A stretch of 64,000 nt of DNA from Mesorhizobium sp. STM 4661 (GCF_000359125.1 NZ_CAAF010000055.1:1-64000), one strand, 5' to 3'; counted from the stretch's first letter, positions 1-9,003 are shown. The notes: generated by a model from the letters alone, not told the origin. Numbers and translations are program-made.

Positions 1-133
1 TGAATTAGTCGCATAAGATAGATTATGGAACTTATGCATGGGCCCGGCGGCTGGAAATTACTGGCGATTTTCATAGGCTTGGCGCAATTGATGGGTGTTG
101 CCTTGAGCCGATGGGCAACGTTAGGCTGCCCGG

Positions 134-895
134 ATGACGACAGCAAAGCGTGAGATCGAAGCGGCGATCGAGGTGTTCGTGCATGGGTACAGCGCCGGCA
201 AGAGCCAAACCTTTCCTTACGACGCCAGCCGCGTCGGGCCATTGTGGCTGATGCGCGATGCCGTGCGCAAGAATCCTCGCGACTGCCGCAGCGAGGAATG
301 GGTCGTCCATGACGTTGCCGCTCAGGAGGCCGATGCGATCGTGCGACAGCATGCGCGGCCAAGCCACGCCATTTCCGTCGTGATAGCGAACGACGAACCG
401 GATAGGCCGGTGCGAACCGCATACAAGGCTCTCGGCTACCGGCTGCTTCGGACGGAAGGATTTTTCGTCCAGCCACTGAGCCAGATTCCAAAGCCGCCGG
501 CGGTTGTTTCGATCGAACGCGTGCAGACAGTCGAACGGGCGGCGCAGTTGGGAAAGATCATGCGCAGGCGGCCGATCGCGGAGGATCTGCTCGGCGACGG
601 CGCGCCGTTCCGCCAATATGTGGCGGTCGATGGCGACGATATCGTTGGACGCGTGCGCAGCGTGGATGCTGTCGGCGCCACGTGGTGCGCGGACATGTAT
701 GTCGAGCCCTCGCACCGGCGTCGCGGCGTCGGCCAGGCGCTTATGTCGAAAATGCTGCGTGACGACCGGGCCCATGGGTCGCGGTGCTCGGTGCTGGCCG
801 CGACGCATGCCGGGGCGCTGCTTTATCCCCGGATGGGCTATAAGCGGATTGGAACGCTGCTGATATTCTGGCCAAAGCGCCGAATGCCCTTATGA
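134..895 (+). CDS. GNAT family N-acetyltransferase
   Basis: This 253-residue protein carries a C-terminal GNAT fold of the kind that moves an acetyl group from acetyl-CoA to an amine. The sequence shows the motif A signature RRRGVGQALMSKML around residues 196-209, preceded by the strand ADMYVEP and followed by a YPRMGYKRIG segment typical of GNAT C-termini. The first roughly 110 residues look like a divergent N-terminal half that I cannot assign. The ribosome binding site is weak, so the start at the first ATG is provisional. The gene converges on the minus-strand operon that ends at 909. Substrate is unknown. Confidence 0.8.
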   Translation: MTTAKREIEAAIEVFVHGYSAGKSQTFPYDASRVGPLWLMRDAVRKNPRDCRSEEWVVHDVAAQEADAIVRQHARPSHAISVVIANDEPDRPVRTAYKALGYRLLRTEGFFVQPLSQIPKPPAVVSIERVQTVERAAQLGKIMRRRPIAEDLLGDGAPFRQYVAVDGDDIVGRVRSVDAVGATWCADMYVEPSHRRRGVGQALMSKMLRDDRAHGSRCSVLAATHAGALLYPRMGYKRIGTLLIFWPKRRMPL

Positions 896-908
896 AGCGC
901 TATCCGTA

Positions 909-1727
909 TCACACTGACTCATAAGGAATTTCGATCGCCATGCCATCATAAGCCGGTTCGACGTTGGCCGGCGTCTCGGCCATCACCGTGGCGTAGTCGA
1001 GCGGCACATGCATGTGGGTCAGCACGGCATTTTTCGGAGCCAGTTTTTCGATCCAGCCGAGCGCCTGGTCAAGCGACAGGTGACTTGGATGTCGCGTATA
1101 TTGCAGCGCGTCGATGATTAGCATCTCGAGACCATGCAGCCTCTTGGCGGTGGCGTCCGGGAAGTCGCTGATATCGGGACAGTAGGCGAGCCCGCCGATG
1201 CGAAAACCAAGCGAGATGATGTCGCCATGGAACTGCGGCAGCGGCCCGAGGGTGAGGGCACCCCCCTCTCCTTCGATCACTACCGGCCTGGCGTGGTCGA
1301 TGATATGGGCGTTGACGATGGGCGGATAGGAACTGCCTTGCGGCGTTTCGAAACAATAGCCGAACGCCTGCCGCATGCGCAGCATGGTGGTTTGGTCGGC
1401 ATGGATATCGATCAGCTGGCGCTGTTCGAGCACGAAGCCACGCAAATCGTCGATGCCGTGGATATGGTCGGCATGCGGATGCGTGTAGACGACGGCATCG
1501 ATGCGCCTGACCGATGCCAGCAGCATCTGCTCGCGGAAATCCGGCCCAGTGTCGATGACGACGGTGGTTCGGTCGCCATTCGCCGCGATCCGCTCGACGA
1601 GTGCGGCGGTGCGCATGCGCCGGTTCCTCGGATTGGCGGGGTCGCAATTGCCCCAGTCGCCGGTGATGCGCGGCGTGCCCGGCGACGAGCCGCAGCCGAG
1701 AATGGTAAGACGCAACCGGTCGCTCAT
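909..1727 (-). CDS. MBL-fold metallo-hydrolase, PhnP-like
   Basis: A 272-residue metallo-beta-lactamase-fold hydrolase. The metal-binding motif THPHADHIHG lies near residues 82-91, and further candidate ligands appear in HPSH and LTHMHVPLDY toward the C-terminus. The N-terminal LTILGCGSSPGTPRI segment is typical of the PhnP/RNase Z-like branch that cleaves phosphodiesters. It is the last gene of a minus-strand string and its ATG overlaps the tatD stop in an ATGA junction, so it is almost certainly translated with tatD. The exact substrate is unknown; a cyclic phosphodiester is an inference from family membership. Confidence 0.88.
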   Translation of the reverse strand: MSDRLRLTILGCGSSPGTPRITGDWGNCDPANPRNRRMRTAALVERIAANGDRTTVVIDTGPDFREQMLLASVRRIDAVVYTHPHADHIHGIDDLRGFVLEQRQLIDIHADQTTMLRMRQAFGYCFETPQGSSYPPIVNAHIIDHARPVVIEGEGGALTLGPLPQFHGDIISLGFRIGGLAYCPDISDFPDATAKRLHGLEMLIIDALQYTRHPSHLSLDQALGWIEKLAPKNAVLTHMHVPLDYATVMAETPANVEPAYDGMAIEIPYESV

Positions 1728-2539
1728 GCGCCCAGTGCCTGCGTGTCCGGGCCTTGCGTGTCGGGGCGTGGCATTTTTCTGAACAGCCGAAAGAAATTGT
1801 CCGTCGTGATATCAGCGATCTCGGCCTCGCCGACGCCGATCGTTTCGGCCAGAACCTTGGCCGTGTGTGCGACATAGGCCGGCTCGTTGCGCTTGCCGCG
1901 AAATGGCACCGGCGCCAGATATGGCGCGTCGGTTTCGACCAGCAGGCGCTCATCTGGCACTTCGGCGGCGATAGCGCGCAGCTCGGCCGAATTCTTGAAG
2001 GTCAGAATGCCGGAAAAGGACACATAGCCGCCAAGCGCCACACCCACTTCCGCCAACCTGCGCCCCGAGGAAAAACAGTGCAGGATGAAGGGGAAGGCGC
2101 CCTTCCCTGTTTCTTCCTCAAGGATCGCTGCCATGTCGTCGTCGGCGTCGCGCGAATGGATGACCAGCGGCAGGCCGGTCTGGCGCGCGGCGGCGATATG
2201 GGTGCGAAACCCCTGTGCCTGCGCGTCGCGCGGCGCGTGATCGTAGAAGTAATCGAGCCCGGCCTCGCCGATCGCCACCACCTTGGGATGCGCGGACAGG
2301 CGCACAAGCTCGGCAGCGGTCACATCAAGCTCTTCGGCCGCATTGTGCGGATGGGTACCGACCGAGCAATAGACCTCGTCGAAAGACTCGGCAATCTCAA
2401 GCACTTGGCTAAATCGCTTCACGCGCGTCGAGATCGTCACCATGCGCCCGATTCCAGCGGCCAAGGCGCGGGCGACGATGGCTGCCCGCTCCTCTGCAAA
2501 GTCCGGAAAGTCGAGATGGCAGTGACTGTCGACTAGCAT
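1724..2539 (-). CDS. tatD: TatD family metal-dependent DNase
   Basis: A 271-residue TIM-barrel amidohydrolase-type nuclease. The start is set at MLVDSHCHLD because this is the conserved TatD N-terminus and its ATG overlaps the metG stop codon (ATGA). Longer readings into metG are not credible. Metal-site motifs are all visible: DSHCHLD at the N-terminus, IGEAGLDY mid-protein, VIHSRDAD, LHCFSSG, and ETDAPYLAP near the C-terminus. TatD proteins are 3'-5' exonucleases linked to DNA repair or RNA turnover. The metG-tatD-MBL order is common in alphaproteobacteria. Confidence 0.95.
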   Translation of the reverse strand: MLVDSHCHLDFPDFAEERAAIVARALAAGIGRMVTISTRVKRFSQVLEIAESFDEVYCSVGTHPHNAAEELDVTAAELVRLSAHPKVVAIGEAGLDYFYDHAPRDAQAQGFRTHIAAARQTGLPLVIHSRDADDDMAAILEEETGKGAFPFILHCFSSGRRLAEVGVALGGYVSFSGILTFKNSAELRAIAAEVPDERLLVETDAPYLAPVPFRGKRNEPAYVAHTAKVLAETIGVGEAEIADITTDNFFRLFRKMPRPDTQGPDTQALGA

Positions 2540-4092
2540 CAGGCGTTCGCGTCCGGCTGCTCGACATAGCGTGGAAACACCGGCTGCGGCGCCGGCATTG
2601 CCGTGCCGGGCACCAGTGCATGATCTTCCGCGACATGCGCGAAATCGCGGCTGTCCGCCGGCACCGCCAGCAGGTCGAGCAGCTTGGCGGCCGAGCCTGG
2701 AATGAACGGCTGACACAATATCCCCACCCGCCGGAGCACCTCTGCCGTCGTCCACAGCACCGTTTCCATGCGCGCCGGATCGGTCTTCTTCAGCGCCCAC
2801 GGCTCCTGGCCCGCGAAATAGCGGTTGGCTTCAGCCACCACCCCGAAGATCGCCGCCAGCGCCAGATGGATGCCCTGCTCCGCCATCGTCCGGCGCGCCG
2901 TGACAAGGGCGGCACTGGCCTGATCGAGGATCGCCTTGTCGGCTTCGCTCAATTCGCCGCGCTTCGGCACCACGCCATCGCAGTTCTTGGCGATCATCGA
3001 CAAGGAGCGCTGCGCCAGATTGCCGAGGTCGTTGGCGAGATCGGCATTGGTGCGGTTGACGATCGCCTCATGGCTGTAGCTGCCGTCCTGGCCGAACGGC
3101 ACTTCGCGCATGAAGAAATAGCGCACCTGGTCGAGGCCGTAATGCTCGATCATCGCGAATGGGTCGACGACGTTGCCGACTGACTTCGACATTTTCTCGC
3201 CGCGGTTGAACAGAAAGCCATGCGCGAACACACGCTTCGGCAGTTCGATCCCGGCCGACAGCAGGAAGGCCGGCCAGTAGACGGCGTGGAAGCGGATGAT
3301 GTCCTTGCCGATGACATGGACGTTTGCCGGCCACCAGCCCCATTTCTTGTCGTTGGTGTCGGGGTAACCGGCGGCGGTGATGTAGTTGGTCAGTGCGTCG
3401 ACCCAGACATACATCACATGCTTGTCGTCGCCCGGCACCGGCACGCCCCATTTGAACGTGGTGCGCGAGATCGACAGGTCCTTCAGTCCGGATTTGACGA
3501 AGCTGATGATTTCGTTGCGCCGCTCCGCCGGCCCGACGAATTCGGGGCTGTTCTCGTAAAGCGCCAGCAGCCTGTCCTGATAGGCGGAAAGGCGGAAGAA
3601 ATAGCTTTCCTCCTCGGTCCACTCGACGGGCGAGCCGAGCGGCTCGCGGCGAATGCCGTCGTCGCCGACCTTGGTTTCGGCCTCGTCGAAATAAGCTTCC
3701 TGCCGCACCGAATACCAGCCGCTGTAGCGGTCGAGATAGATGTCGCCATTTTCCGCCATGCGCGTCCAGATCGCCTGGCAGGCCTTGTAGTGGCGCTCCT
3801 CGGTGGTGCGGATGAAAACGTCGTTCGAGCAGCCGGTCGCTTCGAGCATCGAGCGGAAAATCGCCGAGTTGCGATCGGCAAGCGCTTTCGGCGTCAGGCC
3901 TTCGGCGTCCGCCGTCTGCTGCATCTTCAAGCCGTGCTCGTCGGTTCCCGAGACGAAGAAGACGTCCTTGCCGTCGAGCCGCTGGAAGCGGGCCAGCGTG
4001 TCGCTGGCGATGACATTGTAGGCATGACCGATATGCGGCTTGCCGTTCGGATAGAAAATCGGTGTCGTGAGGTAGTATTTTTCGCGTGCCAT
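2539..4092 (-). CDS. metG: Methionyl-tRNA synthetase
   Basis: A 517-residue class I aminoacyl-tRNA synthetase that charges tRNA-Met. The start is placed at MAREKYYLTTPIFYPNGKP, which begins directly at the catalytic Rossmann domain; an upstream in-frame ATG would add 42 residues with no family similarity and would start inside a repeat element. The HIGH motif is present as HIGHAYN near residue 20, and the KMSKS loop as GEKMSKSVGN. The protein lacks the C-terminal EMAP-like tRNA-binding extension found in longer MetG forms. Its stop overlaps the tatD start. A palindromic repeat sits between it and holB. Confidence 0.97.
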   Translation of the reverse strand: MAREKYYLTTPIFYPNGKPHIGHAYNVIASDTLARFQRLDGKDVFFVSGTDEHGLKMQQTADAEGLTPKALADRNSAIFRSMLEATGCSNDVFIRTTEERHYKACQAIWTRMAENGDIYLDRYSGWYSVRQEAYFDEAETKVGDDGIRREPLGSPVEWTEEESYFFRLSAYQDRLLALYENSPEFVGPAERRNEIISFVKSGLKDLSISRTTFKWGVPVPGDDKHVMYVWVDALTNYITAAGYPDTNDKKWGWWPANVHVIGKDIIRFHAVYWPAFLLSAGIELPKRVFAHGFLFNRGEKMSKSVGNVVDPFAMIEHYGLDQVRYFFMREVPFGQDGSYSHEAIVNRTNADLANDLGNLAQRSLSMIAKNCDGVVPKRGELSEADKAILDQASAALVTARRTMAEQGIHLALAAIFGVVAEANRYFAGQEPWALKKTDPARMETVLWTTAEVLRRVGILCQPFIPGSAAKLLDLLAVPADSRDFAHVAEDHALVPGTAMPAPQPVFPRYVEQPDANA

Positions 4093-4173
4093 GGATGAGC
4101 CGTCAGGAATGTCTGAATGAAAGATGTCGCGGTGAGATATCGCATCGAAACGGCGATTGCCATCCCGAGGCCA

Positions 4174-4222
4174 ATGCATGCCGCCCAAAAGTGGCCCCGG
4201 TTTTTGGGGCAACGGCATGCAT
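4174..4222. repeat. RIME-like palindromic repeat, copy A
   Basis: An intergenic palindrome with outer arms ATGCATGCCG (4174-4183) and CGGCATGCAT (4213-4222) and an inner GCCCC/GGGGC stem around 4194-4210. It lies between holB and metG. The same framework, CATG(T/C)CG-CCAAAAGTG ... GATAACG(A/G)CATGCA, recurs at 21789, 48164 and 62441, so it is one member of a dispersed family resembling the Rhizobium-specific intergenic mosaic elements. Confidence 0.8.
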
Positions 4223-4233
4223 CAAGAAAACCG

Positions 4234-5289
4234 TCACATTCGCATTGCAGAATTCAGGCGGTCGATCATGGTCAAGGCGTGCTGCTTCTTGTCGAGATTG
4301 TAGGTATCGGTCTCAGATATAGCGTTCAGCGCCTCGTGCCAAGTATCCGACAGGGTTTTCGCCCGCGCCAGGTCGCCCGCCAGCGCGGCTTGGCTTGCGC
4401 CGGTCGACAGCAGGTCAAGCGCACGACGATTGAAGATGTCGAACTGGATCGCCTGGTCGCGTCCGGCAACCGCCTCCGCGAGCCGATAGGCGCCGGCGAC
4501 ATCGCTCTTTCTCGCCGTCACCAGCGCGTCGAGCGTCTCGGCGATTTCCAACCCGCCATATTGCGTCAACAGGATTGCGGTGCGCGCGCTGCCCCCTGCC
4601 CGCTCGGCCAGCGCCGCGCGCGCCGCGGGATTGTCGGGCGGCGGCGGCTCGACCCCGTCCAGAACCGTCATCAGGCTTTCGGCATCGAGCGGCGTCAGCC
4701 GCACCATCTGGCAGCGCGACCGGATCGTCGGCAGCAGGCTGCCCGGCGCATGGACGATGAGGATGAACAATGTCCGCGCCGGTGGTTCTTCAAGGTTCTT
4801 CAACAAGGCATTGGCGGCGTTGATATTCATGTCGTCGGCCGGATCGACGATCACCACGCGGTAGCTGCCGTCATGCGAGGTCAAGGAGAGGAAGCGGCTG
4901 ACCTTGCGGATCTCGTCGACGGTGACGACCGTCTTGAAGCTCTTGGTCTTGTCGTTCGGCGGGCGTGTCAGATGCAGCACCGAAGGATGCGCGCCGGTGG
5001 CGATCTGGCGAAACAGCGATGACGCCGGATCGGGAACCGCAAGTGTATCCGGCGCCTGCCCGAAGGCCGGATGCTTCAAAAGATGATGCGCCAGATGGAA
5101 GGCAAGCGTCGCCTTGCCGATGCCGACCGGGCCGGCAAAGATCAGCGCATGCGGCAACTTCCCCGAGCGATAGGCCGACGCGAGCATGTTCGCCGCCTGG
5201 CCATGTCCGACCAGACGCGGGGTCTCGGACGGCTCCGGTACGCCATCCAGCGTGTCGTGCTGCTCAGGGGCGATGCGTTCGAAGATCAT
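4234..5289 (-). CDS. holB: DNA polymerase III delta' subunit
   Basis: A 351-residue AAA+ clamp-loader subunit. The Walker A segment GPVGIGKATLAFHLA sits near residues 53-67, followed by VIVDPADDMN as the Walker B region and a conserved SRCQMVRL at the end of the ATPase core. The start codon overlaps the tmk stop (ATGA), a widespread tmk-holB coupling. The four-cysteine zinc module usually found between the first helices and the HP segment is missing here: the corresponding stretch (roughly residues 78-97, ending IATGAHPSV) has no cysteines. Function in loading the beta clamp is inferred from family and context. Confidence 0.92.
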   Translation of the reverse strand: MIFERIAPEQHDTLDGVPEPSETPRLVGHGQAANMLASAYRSGKLPHALIFAGPVGIGKATLAFHLAHHLLKHPAFGQAPDTLAVPDPASSLFRQIATGAHPSVLHLTRPPNDKTKSFKTVVTVDEIRKVSRFLSLTSHDGSYRVVIVDPADDMNINAANALLKNLEEPPARTLFILIVHAPGSLLPTIRSRCQMVRLTPLDAESLMTVLDGVEPPPPDNPAARAALAERAGGSARTAILLTQYGGLEIAETLDALVTARKSDVAGAYRLAEAVAGRDQAIQFDIFNRRALDLLSTGASQAALAGDLARAKTLSDTWHEALNAISETDTYNLDKKQHALTMIDRLNSAMRM

Positions 5290-5960
5290 GCCGGCGACGC
5301 CTGCTTCCGATTTTCTGGCGTCAATGCCTCCAGGGCCGCGAATACCGTGGCGGTGACGACGTTCTCCACCATGTCGGGGTTGGCGGACGCGTCGATGACG
5401 ATACAGCGCTCTGGCTCGCCGGCCGCGATCGCCAGAAAGGCATCCCGGCGGCGCTGGTGGATATCAAGCGTCTCCTTTTCGAAACGGTCGGCATCGGCAT
5501 CGCTGCCCCGCCGTGCCGTGGCGCGACGCAGGCCCTCGGTCGGGTCGATATCGAAGATCAGGGTCATGTCGGGCACCATGCCGTTGATGGCAACCTCTTC
5601 CAGCGCGTCCATGAACGCCGGATCGAGGCCGCCGGTGACGCCCTGGTAGACGCGCGAGGAATCCATGAAGCGGTCGCAAAGCACGATCGAACCGCGCTCG
5701 ACCGCCGGCCGGATGACCTGCTCGACATGATCGGAACGCGCGGCTGCAAAAAGCATTGCCTCCATCTTGGGGCCGAACGGTTCGGCGGCGCCTGAAAGCA
5801 GGACATGCCTGACCGCTTCCGCGCCCGGCGAGCCGCCCGGCTCGCGCGTGACTAGGACATCGTACTTCTTGGCGCGCATCTTCCTGGCCAGCCGCTCGAT
5901 CTGCGTCGACTTGCCTGCTCCTTCGCCGCCTTCGAAGGTGATGAAAAATCCGCGCGCCAA
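5286..5960 (-). CDS. tmk: Thymidylate kinase
   Basis: A 224-residue dTMP kinase. The P-loop FEGGEGAGKSTQ lies at residues 9-20, followed by the REPGGSPGAE segment that contacts the substrate. The DR motif CDRFMDSSRVYQG is near the middle, and the arginine-rich LID follows at RRATARRGSD. Length is normal for bacterial Tmk. The gene overlaps holB by four bases and follows the carboxypeptidase gene at a distance of 110 bp. It supplies dTDP for DNA synthesis in the cytoplasm. Confidence 0.96.
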   Translation of the reverse strand: MARGFFITFEGGEGAGKSTQIERLARKMRAKKYDVLVTREPGGSPGAEAVRHVLLSGAAEPFGPKMEAMLFAAARSDHVEQVIRPAVERGSIVLCDRFMDSSRVYQGVTGGLDPAFMDALEEVAINGMVPDMTLIFDIDPTEGLRRATARRGSDADADRFEKETLDIHQRRRDAFLAIAAGEPERCIVIDASANPDMVENVVTATVFAALEALTPENRKQASPA

Positions 5961-6070
5961 TCGTAACGCCTCTGTCCGTGCCTGGGACGGTAATAGTCCC
6001 GGCCGGGAAAAAGGTCCACCGCGACGCCCTGGTCTTTATGCGTTTCGCCGCGCACCTTGGATGACATGCG

Positions 6071-7252
6071 CTAACGCAACCAGCCGACGGCCAGTTCCCT
6101 GGCGGCATCGAACGCGCGCTGCGGCAACGAGCCCACACCGACCGACTCGGCCGCGAAAAGCGGCGTCTCCTGGCTCAGCGTGTCGCCGATCCAGACGCGC
6201 AGCGCGCCCACCGGCTGCCCCTCCTCCACGGGTGCTGCAACCGGTCCGTCATAGACGATTCTGGCGGTCACCTTGTCGCGGTTGGCGATGGGCAGGAAGA
6301 TCGTCACCGGGCCCTTTGCCTTCAGCGCCACGCCGGATTTCGCGCCGCCGAAAACCTGGGCCTCGCCGACCGCTTCATCTCCAGCGAAAATCTCGGTCTT
6401 CTGGAAGGAGCGAACGCCCCAGTCGAGCAGCTTTCGCGCCTCCTCGGCGCGCTCGCGGTCGCTGGCCAGACCGCTCATCGCCGCGATCAACCGCGTGCCG
6501 TCGCGGCTGACCGAGCCGACAATGCCGAAACCGGCGGTCTCGCTGGCGCCGACCGCCAGGCCATCGGCGCCGATATCCATCGCCAGCAGCGGATTGCGGT
6601 TCCTTTGGATGATCTTGTTCCAGGTGAAGTCCTTCTGGCCATAGTAGCGATAGAGATCCGGGTAATCGCGCCAGATATGCAGCGCCAGCAGCGCAAGCTC
6701 GCGAACCGTCGTTTGCTGACCGTCGGCCGGCAGGCCGGTCGAATTGACGAATGTCGATTTGGTGAGGCCGATCTGTCTGGCGCGTTCGGTCATCCGCGCC
6801 GCGAAATTCGCCTCCGATCCGGCGACGCCTTCGGCGATGACGATGCAGCCGTCATTGGCTGCCTGGACCGTCACGCCCTGGATGAGGTCCTCCAGCCGGA
6901 TCGCCGATTTGAGCTTGGCGAACATGGTCGAGGTTCCAGACGGCGCGCCGCCCGTGCGCCAGGCGTGTTCGCTGACCACGAATGTATCGTCGAGCGTCAT
7001 GCGCCCCGACTTGATGGCGTTGAACACCATTTCCATCGTCATCAGCTTGGCCAGCGAAGCCGGTGGGAATGGCCTGTCGGCATCCTTGGCAAACAGCACC
7101 GTGCCGGTTCCGGCATCGATCATGAACGCCTGCGCGGCCTTGGTCTCGAAAAGCTGCGCCGCCGCCGGCGCCAGCGAAACCAGCAGCAGGCCAAGACCCA
7201 AAAGCCCAGCAAAAGGGAGCCCGGCAAAAGGCCAAGCGCAGCGAAATTTCAT
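6071..7252 (-). CDS. D-alanyl-D-alanine carboxypeptidase family protein with altered SXN and KTG motifs
   Basis: A 393-residue periplasmic protein with a signal peptide (residues 1-32, ending APAAA-QLF) and the fold of low-molecular-weight penicillin-binding proteins. The active-site tetrad PASLAKLMT with S66 and K69 is intact. The second motif, normally SXN, reads QAAND, so position 131 is Ala. The third motif, normally KTG, reads GADGLAVGAS, so the lysine is Ala233 and the threonine Val234. The C-terminal beta-rich PBP5 domain (KAKGPVTIFLPI ... ETPLFAAE) is present. It lies immediately downstream of rlpA, implying a role in peptidoglycan remodelling, but the altered motifs make catalytic activity uncertain. 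Confidence 0.85.
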   Translation of the reverse strand: MKFRCAWPFAGLPFAGLLGLGLLLVSLAPAAAQLFETKAAQAFMIDAGTGTVLFAKDADRPFPPASLAKLMTMEMVFNAIKSGRMTLDDTFVVSEHAWRTGGAPSGTSTMFAKLKSAIRLEDLIQGVTVQAANDGCIVIAEGVAGSEANFAARMTERARQIGLTKSTFVNSTGLPADGQQTTVRELALLALHIWRDYPDLYRYYGQKDFTWNKIIQRNRNPLLAMDIGADGLAVGASETAGFGIVGSVSRDGTRLIAAMSGLASDRERAEEARKLLDWGVRSFQKTEIFAGDEAVGEAQVFGGAKSGVALKAKGPVTIFLPIANRDKVTARIVYDGPVAAPVEEGQPVGALRVWIGDTLSQETPLFAAESVGVGSLPQRAFDAARELAVGWLR

Positions 7253-7364
7253 CAGAGGTTCGACCCGTCAGCATTTCAGGGCAGGCTCTACAGGCTATCA
7301 GGCTTTTTCCTGGCGGAACAACCGCACCACGGAAAACCGGCAAAAAAACTTCTGGCCTTGCCGG

Positions 7365-8603
7365 TCAGTTCCGCACGGCGAGCGCGTCAGGCGCACCATG
7401 CGACCACGCCGCTTGCAGCATCTCGTCCAGGCTGCCATGCCCGTCAGGGTAGAGATTGACGGAATACCAGTCCTTGCCCTCGAGTTCGGAGCGCTGGATT
7501 TCGGTCTTGCCGAAGCCGGAAAGCGCTGCCGCCACGCGCTTCGCCACGGCGGCATCCTCGAACGAACCCGCCGCGACATACTCCGTTGGCGAACCGGCCG
7601 ACGGCGCTTCCAGATTGGCACGCTTCCATGACTGGAGGATTTCGGCGGGCGACATGCCGTCGCCATCCAGCGCGGCAAAAGCGTTGGATGCGCGCTCCAC
7701 GCGTTCATCCGCATAAGACAGCGACGCCACGGTGAATGGCGATTGCGGCGGCGGATTGATCTCCGGGCGCTCCGGCACGATCGGCCCGAACTCGGGCAGC
7801 GTCACATCGACGAGGGCCGGCGCCTGCGCCGACACGACAGGCTGGGGTCCCGAATTCGTCAGTTGACCAGGAAACGGCGCGGCCGCGGCGCCTGCCGGCA
7901 GGCTCGGCGACGGTCCATTCATGGCGATCATGACGCCGGTGGGCAGGCCGTCGGACGGATCCGGCGCCTTGTTGCCGGGTTGGTAGGACGCCATCAGATA
8001 CTGGTCGTCATTGCCGTCGAGCGGCGCTCGTCCGACATATTCCACCTTCACCTTGGCGGTACCGATATTGGCATAGTCGAGCATTTCGGCGGCCCGCTTC
8101 GACACGTCGATGATGCGTCCGTCATGATAGGGACCGCGATCGTTGACTCGCACGATGACCGAACTGCCGGTCTTCATGTTGGTGACGCGTGCATAGCTCG
8201 GCAGCGGCATGGTCGGATGCGCACCAGTCAGATGCGTCATGTCGTAGACTTCGCCATTGGCGGTCAGCCGGCCGTGGAAGGCTTCGCCGTACCAGGAGGC
8301 GAGACCCACCTTGGCATAGCCCCTGTCTTCCCTGGGATAGTACCACTTGCCGCGTACCTGATAGGGCTTGCCGAGCTGGTCGCGTCCGCCGCCACGCCGC
8401 AAGCCCGACATCTTGAAGGTGACGCGCGGGCTGGCCTTCACGCCATACTCGGCTTCGGAGAAATATTCCTTGGAGCGGGGTTTCTTGTTGACCATCGCCT
8501 TCGGCTCCGGCGGCGTAGCACACGCCGCCAGCAAGGCAGCCGACAAAGCCAACAACACGAAAGCGGAAGCGCGACGGAAATGTGGGCGCGCCACAGGCTG
8601 CAT
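7365..8603 (-). CDS. rlpA: Septal ring lytic transglycosylase RlpA, lipoprotein with SPOR domain
   Basis: A 412-residue lipoprotein. The start is set at MQPVARPHFRRAS because it opens a signal sequence ending in the lipobox LLAAC; an upstream in-frame ATG adds 25 residues without a signal character. A double-psi beta-barrel domain follows (KVGLASWYG ... VRVNDRGPYHDGRIIDVSKRAAE), matching the RlpA catalytic domain that cleaves denuded glycan strands. The last 80 residues (YVAAGSFEDAAVAKRVAAAL) look like a SPOR domain, which targets septal peptidoglycan. It heads the minus-strand operon that continues with the carboxypeptidase and tmk. Confidence 0.93.
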   Translation of the reverse strand: MQPVARPHFRRASAFVLLALSAALLAACATPPEPKAMVNKKPRSKEYFSEAEYGVKASPRVTFKMSGLRRGGGRDQLGKPYQVRGKWYYPREDRGYAKVGLASWYGEAFHGRLTANGEVYDMTHLTGAHPTMPLPSYARVTNMKTGSSVIVRVNDRGPYHDGRIIDVSKRAAEMLDYANIGTAKVKVEYVGRAPLDGNDDQYLMASYQPGNKAPDPSDGLPTGVMIAMNGPSPSLPAGAAAAPFPGQLTNSGPQPVVSAQAPALVDVTLPEFGPIVPERPEINPPPQSPFTVASLSYADERVERASNAFAALDGDGMSPAEILQSWKRANLEAPSAGSPTEYVAAGSFEDAAVAKRVAAALSGFGKTEIQRSELEGKDWYSVNLYPDGHGSLDEMLQAAWSHGAPDALAVRN

Positions 8604-8904
8604 TTTTCTGATGTCCCCTACAGTCTCGACAGGCGCACTACGACCTGAACCCCAGGAGCCAAAGCACCCGCTCGACAAAGCCAGCGACGCCCTGATTCCA
8701 TTCCCCTTGTGCGCAGGAATTCTTTATCAGCGTATTAACCGATTGTGGTCGGAACCGGGCAAGATTATGGCACGGGCCGGCAAGGCGATCGGCATGAAAA
8801 GTCACAGCTTTTCGAGCACCCGCGCCACGCTGGTCACAGCACAGCGCGCTGTCCGTTGTCGGTGCGAAAAAAGCTGAAAACCGATCTCGGATGCCAGGCG
8901 TCGG
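8604..8904. other. Upstream region of rlpA
   Basis: This stretch separates rlpA from the small ORF at 8905-9003. It must hold the rlpA promoter, but I see no convincing operator, RNA gene or additional coding sequence in it. Confidence 0.5.
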
Positions 8905-9003
8905 TCACTCCGCCTTCGACTCCTGCGACGGAGCCAATTGCGCCGTCACATGTGACAGCTTCTCGCGCTTTGTCAAAACCGGCTTCGCGTAGGTCTTCTT
9001 CAT
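8905..9003 (-). CDS. 32-residue RiPP-precursor-like peptide
   Basis: A short ORF with a good ribosome binding site (GGGGGA, five bases before ATG). The peptide starts MKKTYAKPVLTKREKLSHV, continues TAQLAPS and ends ESKAE. Y5, P8, L10 and T20 match the spacing of the YxxPxLxxxGxxxxxT leader motif of lasso peptides recognised by RRE domains, except that the glycine position is E14. Cleavage after A21 would leave an 11-residue tail with Glu at position 7. No maturase, protease or exporter gene is adjacent, so it would be an orphan. The coding call rests on RBS, start and motif only. Confidence 0.55.
   Translation of the reverse strand: MKKTYAKPVLTKREKLSHVTAQLAPSQESKAE

Noticed and set aside
8905..9003. 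Complete lasso peptide cluster
   Set aside because: Only a precursor-like ORF is present; no RRE, protease or cyclase gene occurs in the window.
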